From positions 558,001 through 622,000 of the forward strand of contig JBCBVY010000001.1 of assembly GCA_039817385.1 (NCBI GenBank): a DNA stretch of 64,000 nucleotides, in the 5' to 3' direction. This DNA comes from JBCBCP01 sp039817385 (lineage in GTDB: Bacteria > Pseudomonadota > Alphaproteobacteria > Rhodobacterales > Rhodobacteraceae). The translations under genes were made by a program, and so were the position numbers. Shown piece by piece: positions 55,556 through 63,577 of this stretch (position 1 is the stretch's first letter; each line of letters starts with the position of its first letter). The notes under the pieces are model-generated. The model was not told the origin of the DNA and did not search any database. It was given only the letters and a program-made list of their open reading frames with translations.

Positions 55556-55748
55556 ATTGAGCGCCAGAACGTCCTTGCCATCGACCACGATGCGCCGCTC
55601 CGTCGCGTCGGTTATGCGGTTCATTATCCGCGGAGAGTCGATTTGCCCGCGCCCAAGCGTCCGATGATCTGCCCCCCGTCGCAAAGCTCAGGGCTGTCAC
55701 GGCGGCATTGCTGCCAAACACTTTCGTGACGTTCTAAACCTCCACCAT
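55556..55748 (-). pseudogene. phnC-like ABC ATPase fragment
   Basis: Starting at ATG 55748 the minus strand reads MVEV, stop, NVTKVFGSNAAVTALSF, then after a frameshift GQIIGRLGAGKSTL (a Walker A), and after another RIMNRITDATERRIVVDGKD. This is the N-terminal part of a phosphonate-type ABC ATPase. It has an in-frame stop at codon 5 and two frameshifts, and ends abruptly where the IS5 relic begins. It is cargo debris. Confidence 0.75.
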
Positions 55749-56082
55749 TTCAGCCCCAATGCTCGCGCGCGGCGGGAATTGGGGCGCAATGTTATCGGCT
55801 GAAGGCAGGAATATGACAGAAACAAAACGTCCTTCGTAAGGAAATCCGGGAGAAAAGCGCTTTGCACCTGCACGCAGGTCAGACCTTACCGTACGCTGGC
55901 GCATCCTGCGTTAGGCTTTACGCGGGGGTGGATTTTACGATCCGCGTCGAAAGCACCCAGCCTTTGGTTGAAAAAGTCTCTTGGCGATCGAACGAAAGAT
56001 CGTTTTAGTGGCCGAATGGAGCTGCATCAAAAGGCGACAGGTCCAATCCGATTTCAGAATGTCCCTTGAGAAAGCTAAAAAA
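55749..56082. other. Upstream region of the RTX gene
   Basis: This 334-nt stretch holds no gene I can support. It includes TCCTT-cgt-AAGGA, a short inverted repeat near 55830, and must contain the promoter of the RTX gene. The RTX frame is open back to a TTG at 55981, so the first 100 nt could be coding if an upstream start is used. Confidence 0.4.
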
Positions 56083-59000
56083 ATGTCATTTGAAAACTAT
56101 CGCAGCAATCACCAAGCCATCATCAATGGATTGGTCGACATGGTCGATACGTGGCAAACCATCGGCCGCGGCATCACTGTCGGAAAAGTCGGTGTTTTTG
56201 TTTACGGCAAGACAAGAGATTACACCGATGGTGCCTCCCGCGGATTTGATATCGCGGACCTCACGCTGAGCGGGCTCAACTTTTTCTCTCCGATAAAAGC
56301 ACCTGTCGAGCTTCTTCAAAGCGCCCTCAAGGTCGGCAATCAACCGGTCCAGCGGCTCGAAGCACAGATGAAGAAGATTGATGGCACGAAGATCACGACG
56401 GCAAGCAACGAGACGCTGCGCGCCATCGACACGATCAAAGATGGGTTGCAGGTCGCAGGACTGACCCATGCCGCGGCCAATGATGTCCTTGTCACATTTA
56501 CCGGCTTGAACATCCTTGTCTTGCTTGTCACGTCAGAGGTGGCCGATGCGCTCGAGGCCGCCGACCGCGAAAGCGGATCGAGTGCCGCAGCCGCGGCCAA
56601 CGCGAGCGTGGCAGCGTCCAGCACGTCTGAACCCTCCGATTGGCAGGCTCTGAGCGACGCGCTTGATGCGCAAGCGGCCCCGCGGGTGGAGGCGATGGCG
56701 CTGGTGGCGCCAAAGGTCGAAACTGTGCAGGCCAAAATTGATGAATTCATCGCACTTTTCGACCTGATTGATTTTTCGGCCATCACAACGAACCTTGCCG
56801 GTCTCGAACAGATCGGCGAGCTTTTGGCGAAGTTGAAAACGCCGCTCGACATCGCGTTCAACGCCTTGAACCCGATCAAGCCGCTTCTTGATGCCATTGG
56901 TCTGATTTCTAGCCTGATGGATTCGGTCGTTGATTTTGTGGTCGAGACGTTGGGCATCGGTGAGCTTATTGAAAACGCGGAACAGACGCTCCTCGATCTG
57001 CTCCCCTCAGGCTTTATTTTCGACGAATTTCTGGCGCAACTACAGCCCCTCTACGACATCCTGCAGGAGATGATCGACGAAGCACTGGGCGTCACGGCAT
57101 TGCTCGGCGAACTTGAACAGGCGATCTTTGGCGATGGGTTCGGGGATGCAATGCAAAGCGCGCTTGGCTTTGCAGACAATGGCGATAACGTCTTGCGCGG
57201 CGACGATCTGGATGACGTTCTGACCGCGCTTGGCGGCGACGACGAAATTTACGGCGGCGGCGGTAATGACATTATCATTGCGGGCGAAGGCAATGATGAG
57301 CTTTGGGGCGGCACCGGCAACGACTTCTTCCATTTCAACGCCAGCTTTACCGAATATGAGCTGTCGCGCGAAAGGCTGCCAAGCGATACCGAAGAAGGCG
57401 GTGAGGCCAATGGCGACATTGTCGTCAGCCATTTGCGACCGCTGAGCGCGTTCAATTCGGGCATCGATGTGCTGCGCGACCTTGATGACGACGACGTTGT
57501 CGCGTTTTCGGACATCTCTTTTTCAGGCCGGGAACTGAAAGAGGCCTTTATCGGCGGATCCGTTCTTACCGGCTCTGCGCGCAATGACCTGATGTTTCTT
57601 AACTCGACCGGGACCAGGATTGATGGGTTCTACGTCGCGGAAGGCTTGGCGGGGGATGATCGGATTTTCGGGTCCACCGCGGATGATCGCCTGATCGGCG
57701 GGGACGGCAATGACGTGCTGTTCCCGGGCCAGGGGAATGACGAAGTGTTGGGCGATGCCGGCAGCGACACATTCCAGGTCCTTGAAGGGGCAAAGAGCAG
57801 CCTGCGGATCGACTTGGAGGCAGGAACGGCGTTTGGACAGGGGTCCGACATCCTCGTTGACATTGAAAACGTGGTTGCCATGCCGGGCCAGAAGCACTTT
57901 GTCCGCGGCACCGACGATCCCAACACAATTGTGACTGCGGGTGGGATCGACGTGGTCACCGGGCGCGGCGGCGACGATTATCTGCGCACCGGCGGTGAAG
58001 ATGATTACGTCATCGGCGGTGCAGGCTCTGATACCATCGATGCGGGGACAGGGCGTAATGTGATGATCTCCGGCAGTGCGGCGGTCTCAGGCGTATCAGA
58101 CACCTATATCGGCGGCGTTGATTTTGATGTGGTGGCCTACACCTCTGAATCGAACACCATCCGCGATGACATTAACAATCAAAGCGACGATCCCTCCATC
58201 CTCCAGCAGGTCAAAAACTATCTGAACGAGACAGAGCGCAGTGGCCGGGTGCAGATTGATGGCACCACCGGCCGCATCGAACGCTTTGACGCCGAGGGCA
58301 CCCTTGTAGCCACCGATATCACCCGCGAAGTCGAGGGATTTGTCGGCTCGGATGTAGACGATCTGCTTATCGGCGGGCCGATTGCGACCTTTCTGCATGG
58401 GGGTGGCGGTAACGACGTCATTCGTACCAACGGAACGGAAAACATCGACGGCGGCAGCGGCGACGACCTTATTTTCGCTGAGCGCGTGCCGGATGGTTCC
58501 ACACAGTTGCAGATCGAAGGTGGCTCCGGTGTCGACCGGCTGGAGCTTGATGGGGTTGGCGAAGCGCGGTGGTTCTACAGGATCGAAAGCTCCATCTCAT
58601 TGCAGTTGCGCGCACATGACCTGGCCATCGAAGGGGACGACCTGCGCAATGCGCGCGACGTCACGTTCAGCATCAAACCCCGCAACATCGAAGTGATCAA
58701 ACTCGGCGACTATGATGATCACGCCATATACGCGCCTGGCGGCAGTCGCACGACGGTTTTCGAACTCGGTGGCGGCGATGACCGCTTTGATGGAGAAAAC
58801 GGATTTGCAGAGGTCTTTGCCGATATTGGCAACGATGTTGGCAATTTCTTTAGCGGGGGCGGCGGCATCTTCAATGGCGGCGCTGGGGACGACCTTTCAA
58901 TCTGGAGCGATACGACCCGCGAAAACGCGGCACTTATGGGCGACGGCACGGACAGCGTCGAAATTCGCCGCTTTTTCGGCCATGCCGACGGTGGGGATGG

Positions 59001-61224
59001 TTACGACTCCATAGGTTTTGAAATCTCGTTCAGTTCCAGAATTGTCGCTGATTTGGCGCTTGGCGTTGTTGAATCATCCAAAGGCGTTTCGACCAACAAT
59101 GCTGATCAGGTCGGGATGACACTTGAAAACTTTGAGCAATTCGTCGCCACCAATTTCAACGACCAAGTGACCGGCAGCGATCGAGGAGAGCGTCTGGTCG
59201 GTCGCGACGGGCGCGACTCCCTCGATGGCGGTGGCGGAAATGACGAAATTTTCGGCGGGTCAGGTGACGACTCCTTGCAAGGCGGTGCGGGTGATGATGT
59301 TCTGCACGGCAGCGCAGGGCAGGATAGGCTCGATGGCGGCGAGGGACGCGATACCGCGTCTTACGCGTGGGTTGAGCCCGGTGGCGTCACCGGTGCGTTA
59401 ACCGCAAGCGTTTTTCAGGGCGTCACCGTGAACCTCGCGCTCGGGCAAGCGTCAGGGGCGTTTGGTGCCGACACTTTGATCAGTATCGAAAACGTGTCGG
59501 GTAGTGGGGGCGACGATTCGATAACCGGAGACGGCGGGGCCAATCTGTTGTCGGGGGGCGATGGGGACGATGTTCTCGATGGCGCCGGCGGCAATGACGT
59601 GCTCATCACCGGTGCGGGCATGGACACGGTCGATGGCGGTACAGGGAACGATCAGATTTTGGTCGGACTTGGCGAAAAGGTCATCTCGGGCGGTGACGGT
59701 GAAGACACGCTTGATTTTGGATTGATCGACGGCGTTGTCAGGGTCAACTACGAGAACGGCACGTATTCTGCCCAGATCGAAACGGAAGTCGCCCGCTGGC
59801 GCGTGCTGGACCTCGACGGGGACGGCGTTGCTGAAAGCGATGGGTTCGAAGCACGCAATATCGGCGGCGTGATGATGACACCCGAGGACGTGCGTCAGAC
59901 AGACCCTCTTTTTGCTGATGAGGCGGCGGACCTCACGCGGGACCTGCCCCAAGCGGGTGAGGAAGGGTTTGCCGCCACCCAGATCGAAACCGTCATCACC
60001 AGTGTCGAAGCGTCCGGCACGTTCACCGGTATCGAACAGATCGTCGGTGCGCTCAGCGATGACCGGTTGCTGGGCAGCCGCGCCGCGGACAGCTTTGACG
60101 GCGGTGAAAGCGCAGATGTCCTCATTGGCCGCGACGGGTCCGACCGATTGTCGGGCGACAGCGGCGATGATCTCTTGATTGGCGGGGACGTCACCGACGC
60201 CTCCACGGGGTCGAAGGGCCAGGTATTCCGGATCTATCAAGCGACGCTGGATCGCGTGCCGGACACCACCGGTTTCGACGCATGGTCCGAGCGTTTAGAC
60301 ACCAACGCGCAGTCCATCTTGCAAGTCGCTTCAGGCTTTACCAACTCCCCAGAGTTTCAGGCAACCTACGGCACGCTGAACGATGTGGAATTCGTGAATT
60401 TGCTGTACCAAAACGTGCTTGGCCGCACCGGAGAACCGGCCGGCGTGGCGAACTGGATTGGTGCGCTTGAAGGCGGGGCGTCGCGCGCGCAAGTGGTGCT
60501 CGGGTTTTCTGAAAGCCAGGAGTTCAAGATCAAGTCCAACGACACGGCAAGCGCCTTTGCGCAGGCCCGCGGCCAAAGCGAATGGATCGACGATGTGTTT
60601 AGACTGTATCAGGCAACACTCGATCGCGCGCCTGATGCAGGCGGTCTCGACAGATGGTCAGGCACCCTGGCCGACGGCACATCCCGTCAGGAGGTTGCCA
60701 GCGGATTTGTAAACTCCCCGGAGTTTCAGCAAGAATATGGCGACCTCGGCGACGAGGCGTTCGTCACGCTTCTTTATAACAACGTGCTGAACCGCGCGCC
60801 TGATCCCGGTGGCCTTGCCCGCTGGACCAACGATTTGGCATCGGGAAGTGGTCGCGAGGATGTCGTCGTCGGTTTCTCGCAAAGCCAAGAGTTCATCCGC
60901 GACACTGCGCCAGACGTCCTTGCCTATATGAAAGCGCGTCCAGGCGATGTTTTCCAAGGCGGGGTCGGCGACGACATTCTGGCGGGCGGATACCTTTCGG
61001 ACGTTTTCATCTTTGACGCCGCCGAAACCGGCCACGACAGAGTGCTTCAACTCGATGCCTGGGACAGCCTCCAATTCTCAGGCTTCGGCTACACCACCGC
61101 CGCCGAGGCTATCGCCAAAATGAAAGCCCGCGGCCCGGACGTTGTGTTTGAAGACGAGGGCGTCACAGTAACCTTCGCGGACCAAACCCTTGTTGAAATC
61201 GAAGCCTTACAATTTCTGATCTGA
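56083..61224 (+). CDS. Large RTX calcium-binding protein with DUF4214 modules
   Basis: The start at ATG 56083 (MSFENYRSNHQAIINGLVDM) has a GAGAAAG site; ATG 56059 and TTG 55981 are in-frame alternatives. The ~1,713-residue acidic protein has no signal peptide. Its N-terminal ~350 residues are helical with amphipathic segments (FDLIDFSAITTNLAGLEQIG) and match no family I know. Blocks of RTX nonapeptides (GGxGxDxUx) recur from about residue 370, for example GGGGNDIIIAGEGNDELWGG and GGSGDDSLQGGAGDDVLHGS. Two tandem DUF4214 regions lie at about 1380-1485 and 1502-1606 (VFRIYQATLDRVPD; VFRLYQATLDRAPD), followed by a C-terminal type I secretion-like region. No ABC/HlyD secretion genes are adjacent. 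It is the only intact gene of the island. Confidence 0.9.
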   Translation: MSFENYRSNHQAIINGLVDMVDTWQTIGRGITVGKVGVFVYGKTRDYTDGASRGFDIADLTLSGLNFFSPIKAPVELLQSALKVGNQPVQRLEAQMKKIDGTKITTASNETLRAIDTIKDGLQVAGLTHAAANDVLVTFTGLNILVLLVTSEVADALEAADRESGSSAAAAANASVAASSTSEPSDWQALSDALDAQAAPRVEAMALVAPKVETVQAKIDEFIALFDLIDFSAITTNLAGLEQIGELLAKLKTPLDIAFNALNPIKPLLDAIGLISSLMDSVVDFVVETLGIGELIENAEQTLLDLLPSGFIFDEFLAQLQPLYDILQEMIDEALGVTALLGELEQAIFGDGFGDAMQSALGFADNGDNVLRGDDLDDVLTALGGDDEIYGGGGNDIIIAGEGNDELWGGTGNDFFHFNASFTEYELSRERLPSDTEEGGEANGDIVVSHLRPLSAFNSGIDVLRDLDDDDVVAFSDISFSGRELKEAFIGGSVLTGSARNDLMFLNSTGTRIDGFYVAEGLAGDDRIFGSTADDRLIGGDGNDVLFPGQGNDEVLGDAGSDTFQVLEGAKSSLRIDLEAGTAFGQGSDILVDIENVVAMPGQKHFVRGTDDPNTIVTAGGIDVVTGRGGDDYLRTGGEDDYVIGGAGSDTIDAGTGRNVMISGSAAVSGVSDTYIGGVDFDVVAYTSESNTIRDDINNQSDDPSILQQVKNYLNETERSGRVQIDGTTGRIERFDAEGTLVATDITREVEGFVGSDVDDLLIGGPIATFLHGGGGNDVIRTNGTENIDGGSGDDLIFAERVPDGSTQLQIEGGSGVDRLELDGVGEARWFYRIESSISLQLRAHDLAIEGDDLRNARDVTFSIKPRNIEVIKLGDYDDHAIYAPGGSRTTVFELGGGDDRFDGENGFAEVFADIGNDVGNFFSGGGGIFNGGAGDDLSIWSDTTRENAALMGDGTDSVEIRRFFGHADGGDGYDSIGFEISFSSRIVADLALGVVESSKGVSTNNADQVGMTLENFEQFVATNFNDQVTGSDRGERLVGRDGRDSLDGGGGNDEIFGGSGDDSLQGGAGDDVLHGSAGQDRLDGGEGRDTASYAWVEPGGVTGALTASVFQGVTVNLALGQASGAFGADTLISIENVSGSGGDDSITGDGGANLLSGGDGDDVLDGAGGNDVLITGAGMDTVDGGTGNDQILVGLGEKVISGGDGEDTLDFGLIDGVVRVNYENGTYSAQIETEVARWRVLDLDGDGVAESDGFEARNIGGVMMTPEDVRQTDPLFADEAADLTRDLPQAGEEGFAATQIETVITSVEASGTFTGIEQIVGALSDDRLLGSRAADSFDGGESADVLIGRDGSDRLSGDSGDDLLIGGDVTDASTGSKGQVFRIYQATLDRVPDTTGFDAWSERLDTNAQSILQVASGFTNSPEFQATYGTLNDVEFVNLLYQNVLGRTGEPAGVANWIGALEGGASRAQVVLGFSESQEFKIKSNDTASAFAQARGQSEWIDDVFRLYQATLDRAPDAGGLDRWSGTLADGTSRQEVASGFVNSPEFQQEYGDLGDEAFVTLLYNNVLNRAPDPGGLARWTNDLASGSGREDVVVGFSQSQEFIRDTAPDVLAYMKARPGDVFQGGVGDDILAGGYLSDVFIFDAAETGHDRVLQLDAWDSLQFSGFGYTTAAEAIAKMKARGPDVVFEDEGVTVTFADQTLVEIEALQFLI

Positions 61225-61302
61225 GGTGCATTTGATCTTTTGCACAGGTTGCTCACCCACCGACGCTCATCCGTCAGTATCCTCATCGTGAACCAATGAC
61301 AC

Positions 61303-61325
61303 TGCCCTAACGGGCAAGGTTTTTT
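61303..61325 (+). terminator. Rho-independent terminator after the RTX gene
   Basis: TGCCC-taac-GGGCA (61303-61316) is followed, after AGG, by a six-T run (61320-61325). It lies about 80 nt beyond the RTX stop and before the IS3 relic. The stem is short but the T-run is clear. Confidence 0.65.
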
Positions 61326-61509
61326 CGTGTTTTCAGAAGGGTTTGCTTGAACGGGTCGAACTTCATAGACGCGTCGCTAGGCTTTAGCTAGGCTCAGAAT
61401 GAGCCCTTGACGTGCTCCCCTAAAAAGTCCTCGAATTTTGGTCAGCCTGCTCTCCAACTGAGGAGACAGACGATGAAGAGCAGCCGTTTCAGCGAAGAAC
61501 AGATCATTC

Positions 61510-61550
61510 ACTGCCCGACAGGCGCATGCGAAGCATGCTGCCGAAAGGGA
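61510..61550 (+). repeat. Hairpin mini-element copy 3 (at deletion junction in IS3 relic)
   Basis: The head ACTGCCCGACAG (61510-61521) is followed by a 21-nt middle with a 6-bp stem GCATGC-gaa-GCATGC (61524-61538) and tail GAAAGGGA (61543-61550), 41 nt. It sits where orfA breaks after SEEQII and orfB resumes with KTKGYNQRRA. It is the most divergent copy. Confidence 0.6.
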
Positions 61551-61803
61551 GGGCCATGAAGACCAAGGGTTACAATCAGCGCCGGGCGTGTGCACTCGCG
61601 GGTATCGATCCGAGTGTGTATCGACGAACGTCGAAGCGTCCTGCCGACACGGAACTGCGGGAAAGGATGGAGGAGTTGGCGTCCGAGCGGCGTCGGTTTG
61701 GTTATCGGCGCCTGCATATCCTGCTGAATCGCGAGGGCTGGGAGGTGAATTGGAAGAAGCTGTACCGGCTCTACCGCGAAGAAGGCTTAACGGTTCGTAA
61801 ACG

Positions 61804-61841
61804 CCCCTCTCACACATGTTTTGCATGTGCTGCCGGGCAGT
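61804..61841 (-). repeat. Hairpin mini-element copy 4 (clean insertion in IS3 relic)
   Basis: On the minus strand: head ACTGCCCGGCAG (61841-61830), an 18-nt middle with stem CACATG-caaaa-CATGTG, and tail GAGAGGGG (61811-61804), 38 nt in all. Removing it joins CGTAAACG to GGGCGGGCGC, restoring the expected IS3 transposase sequence RKRGGRKRAVGTRTP in frame. There is no target duplication visible. Confidence 0.7.
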
Positions 61842-62164
61842 GGGCGGGCGCAAGCGCGCAGTCGGCACCAGAACACCCCTGGCGACACCACAAGGCCCAA
61901 ACCAGCGGTGGTCGCTCGACTTCGTGTCGGACGGGCTGGAGGACGGTCGCCGCTTCCGCGTGCTGAACGTTATCATTCGCCATTGTCTCTCGGATCAATG
62001 GCGTTCCAATGCACAACCATGATTGCGGCATGGCGCGCCGACGACAAGCACCACCGCCCACACTCGCGCCTCGACGGGCTCACTCCGTGGGAATATCACC
62101 GACGGTCAAGAGTAGACCAAACCCTGAACAGAGCTAACCCAAATTAGCGGACTCCAAGGCGAGT

Positions 62165-62364
62165 ACGTCATCCGCTTCTTGACGTTGCCGTCAAACAAAA
62201 AACGTCGGGCATCCAGCTCAGTCTCGATTTTTCTGACCCAAGCGTCGGCGTCCTTACGTCGTGTAAAGTCCTACGACTGTTGACGGTGGCCCTTACGCCT
62301 GACTTGAGCCCGAAATCGCGTGCCCTTCGCACCTTTGTCGCTGTGACGGTTCCCACGCTGTTCA
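62165..62364 (-). pseudogene. Tyrosine recombinase (island integrase) N-terminal relic
   Basis: The minus strand reads GTRFRAQVRRKGHRQQS, a stop, then DFTRRKDADAWVRKIETELD and FLFDGNVKKRMT. This is the N-terminal arm/SAM-like region of phage-type integrases (QVRRKGH...SxTFxxKxDAxAWxR). It has an internal TAG and is cut off by the IS3 right end at 62170. It lies about 140 nt from the 3' end of tRNA-Thr, the normal place for an island integrase. The catalytic domain is absent. Confidence 0.75.
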
Positions 62365-62505
62365 CTCAATTGAACGAGGTGTCGTTATGACCTTGTGGCT
62401 CGTATTACCTGGGATCTCAGGACTTTGCACCAAGGGGTGCTGGTAGCGTGCATTTGGTTGCACGCAAAGGCCGCAAAAAGCCATTTAAGTTATTGATTTT
62501 GCTCA

Positions 62506-62581
62506 TGGTGCCCCCACACGGACTCGAACCGCGGACCTACTGATTACAAATCAGTTGCTCTACCAGCTGAGCTATAGGGGC
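62506..62581 (-). tRNA. tRNA-Thr (anticodon TGT)
   Basis: The minus strand folds as a full cloverleaf: acceptor GCCCCTA pairing with TGGGGGC (one G-T), D-arm TAGCTCAGCTGGTAGAGCAA-type, anticodon stem CTGAT/ATCAG with TGT at positions 34-36 (62548-62546), T-arm with GGTTCGAGTCC, and an encoded CCA. It reads ACA codons (and wobble). It is the integration target of the island lying on its 3' side. Confidence 0.96.
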
Positions 62582-62701
62582 ACTGGCGCACGGCATAGGC
62601 GAGCGCGGCGGAACGTGCAAGGGGTCTTGCGCTGGTTGCACTTGGATGCGGGCTTGTGACAGATGTGGACAAAGCCCGAGCCCAGAGGACCACCCCCGCC
62701 C

Positions 62702-63577
62702 ATGCAGATCGTACTGCACACCGGAGCGCATTTCACCGAAGAAGAGCGGCTGGCCAAGTGCCTGCTGCGCAACAAACAGGACTTTTCGGCCCGGGGTGTC
62801 GCGGTGCCCGGCCCCTCGCGCTACCGCAAACTGCTGCGCGAGACCTTTGCCGCGATGGAGAACGCCGCGCCTAGCGCAGAGGCGCGCGATGTGTTGATGG
62901 ATGCGATCCTCGATGAAGAGGTCGCGGACCGGGTGATCCTGTCGCATCCGCATTACTTTGGCGCGCCGCGCTCCTGCGTGCGGCAGGGGATGATGTACCG
63001 CGCCGCACCGGATCGGATGGCGCAGACGGCCGCGCTTTTCCCGCATGACGACGTCGAGCTGTTTATGGCCATCCGAAACCCTGCGACCTTTCTGCCCGAG
63101 GTTTTCGCGCAATCGCCGCAGGACAGTTTTGACGATTTCTTTCGCGCGGCGCACCCTTCCACGCTGCGCTGGTCCGATACGTTCCAAGCCATCCGCGCCG
63201 CCGCGCCGGAGGTCGCCATCACGGTCTGGTGCAACGAGGACGCGCCGCTGATCTGGGCACAGATCATCCGCGAGATGGCGGCGCTGGAGCATGGCCAGAA
63301 GATTGTCGGCGGGTTTGACCTGCTGTCCGAGATCATGTCGGCGGAAGGCATGAAACGGTTTCGGGCCTATCTGAAAAGCCATCCGGTGATGACCGAAATG
63401 CAGAAGCGGCGGGTGATCGCGGCCTTCCTCGATAAGTTCGCAATCGAGGATGCGATCGAGGAAGAGATCGACATGCCCGGCTGGACCGAAGAACTGGTCG
63501 ATGCGCTGACCGATGCCTATGACGAGGATCTTCACGAGATTGCGCGCATCCCAGGCGTGTCGCTGATCGCGCCCTGA
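62702..63577 (+). CDS. Conserved hypothetical protein
   Basis: The start MQIVLHTGAHFTEEERLAKC gives 291 residues; the frame is open 13 codons further up. The N-terminus IVLHTGAHFTEEER and ILSHPHYFG resemble the sulfotransferase-like/P-loop style of alphaproteobacterial proteins, but no 3'-phosphosulfate motif is clear, so I leave it unassigned. The C-terminal half is acidic and helical (FAIEDAIEEEIDMPGWTEEL). Its TGA overlaps the following ATG by one base, so it is co-translated with the hydrolase gene. Confidence 0.7.
   Translation: MQIVLHTGAHFTEEERLAKCLLRNKQDFSARGVAVPGPSRYRKLLRETFAAMENAAPSAEARDVLMDAILDEEVADRVILSHPHYFGAPRSCVRQGMMYRAAPDRMAQTAALFPHDDVELFMAIRNPATFLPEVFAQSPQDSFDDFFRAAHPSTLRWSDTFQAIRAAAPEVAITVWCNEDAPLIWAQIIREMAALEHGQKIVGGFDLLSEIMSAEGMKRFRAYLKSHPVMTEMQKRRVIAAFLDKFAIEDAIEEEIDMPGWTEELVDALTDAYDEDLHEIARIPGVSLIAP

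Larger units (their letters stand above)
55140..55558 (+). pseudogene. IS5-family transposase relic, interrupted by two mini-elements
   Basis: Three in-register blocks are recognisable. SDLFWLT (55143-55163) is preceded by ACG where ATG is expected. DAQRARLDPFFPKS ... KPRVDDRQVLSRIIFVNRNG ... GPHKTLYSRWRRWSETGIFA ... EEKTVMI follows at 55205-55455. DKRREKWRNRTEIMFGRLKD (to 55557) is the C-terminal region. A 41-nt element splits blocks 1 and 2 (55164-55204). A second 41-nt element sits between blocks 2 and 3 (55456-55496), where most of the catalytic domain is deleted. The element is dead. Confidence 0.8.
61408..62170 (+). mobile_element. IS3-family element relic with both terminal inverted repeats
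   Basis: The left end TGACGTGCTCCCCT (61408-61421) matches the reverse complement of the right end (TGACGTACTCGCCT, ending 62170) at 12 of 14. orfA survives as MKSSRFSEEQII (from 61472); orfB is recognisable as KGYNQRRACALAGIDPSVYR to WKKLYRLYREEGLTVRKR, then GGRKRAVGTRTPLATPQGPN to GRRFRVLNVI, and a C-terminal block DDKHHRPHSRLDGLTPWEYH. Middle parts are missing and two hairpin mini-elements interrupt the frame. At 763 nt it is well short of a typical IS3 element. It cuts the integrase relic. Confidence 0.8.
54854..62581. mobile_element. Decayed genomic island at tRNA-Thr(TGT)
   Basis: The ~7.7-kb segment lies between the tRNA-half repeat at 54854-54897 and the intact tRNA-Thr at 62506-62581. 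A truncated tyrosine-recombinase relic lies next to the tRNA 3' end, exactly where an island integrase is expected. Cargo comprises IS5 and IS3 family relics, a phnC-like ABC fragment, and an intact RTX gene. By eye the cargo is less GC-rich than flanking genes. No working integrase remains, so it is probably immobile. Confidence 0.75.

Noticed and set aside
55299..55721. A 140-codon minus-strand frame in the island
   Set aside because: It begins in the phnC relic and then crosses the IS5 relic antisense; it is a chance frame across debris.
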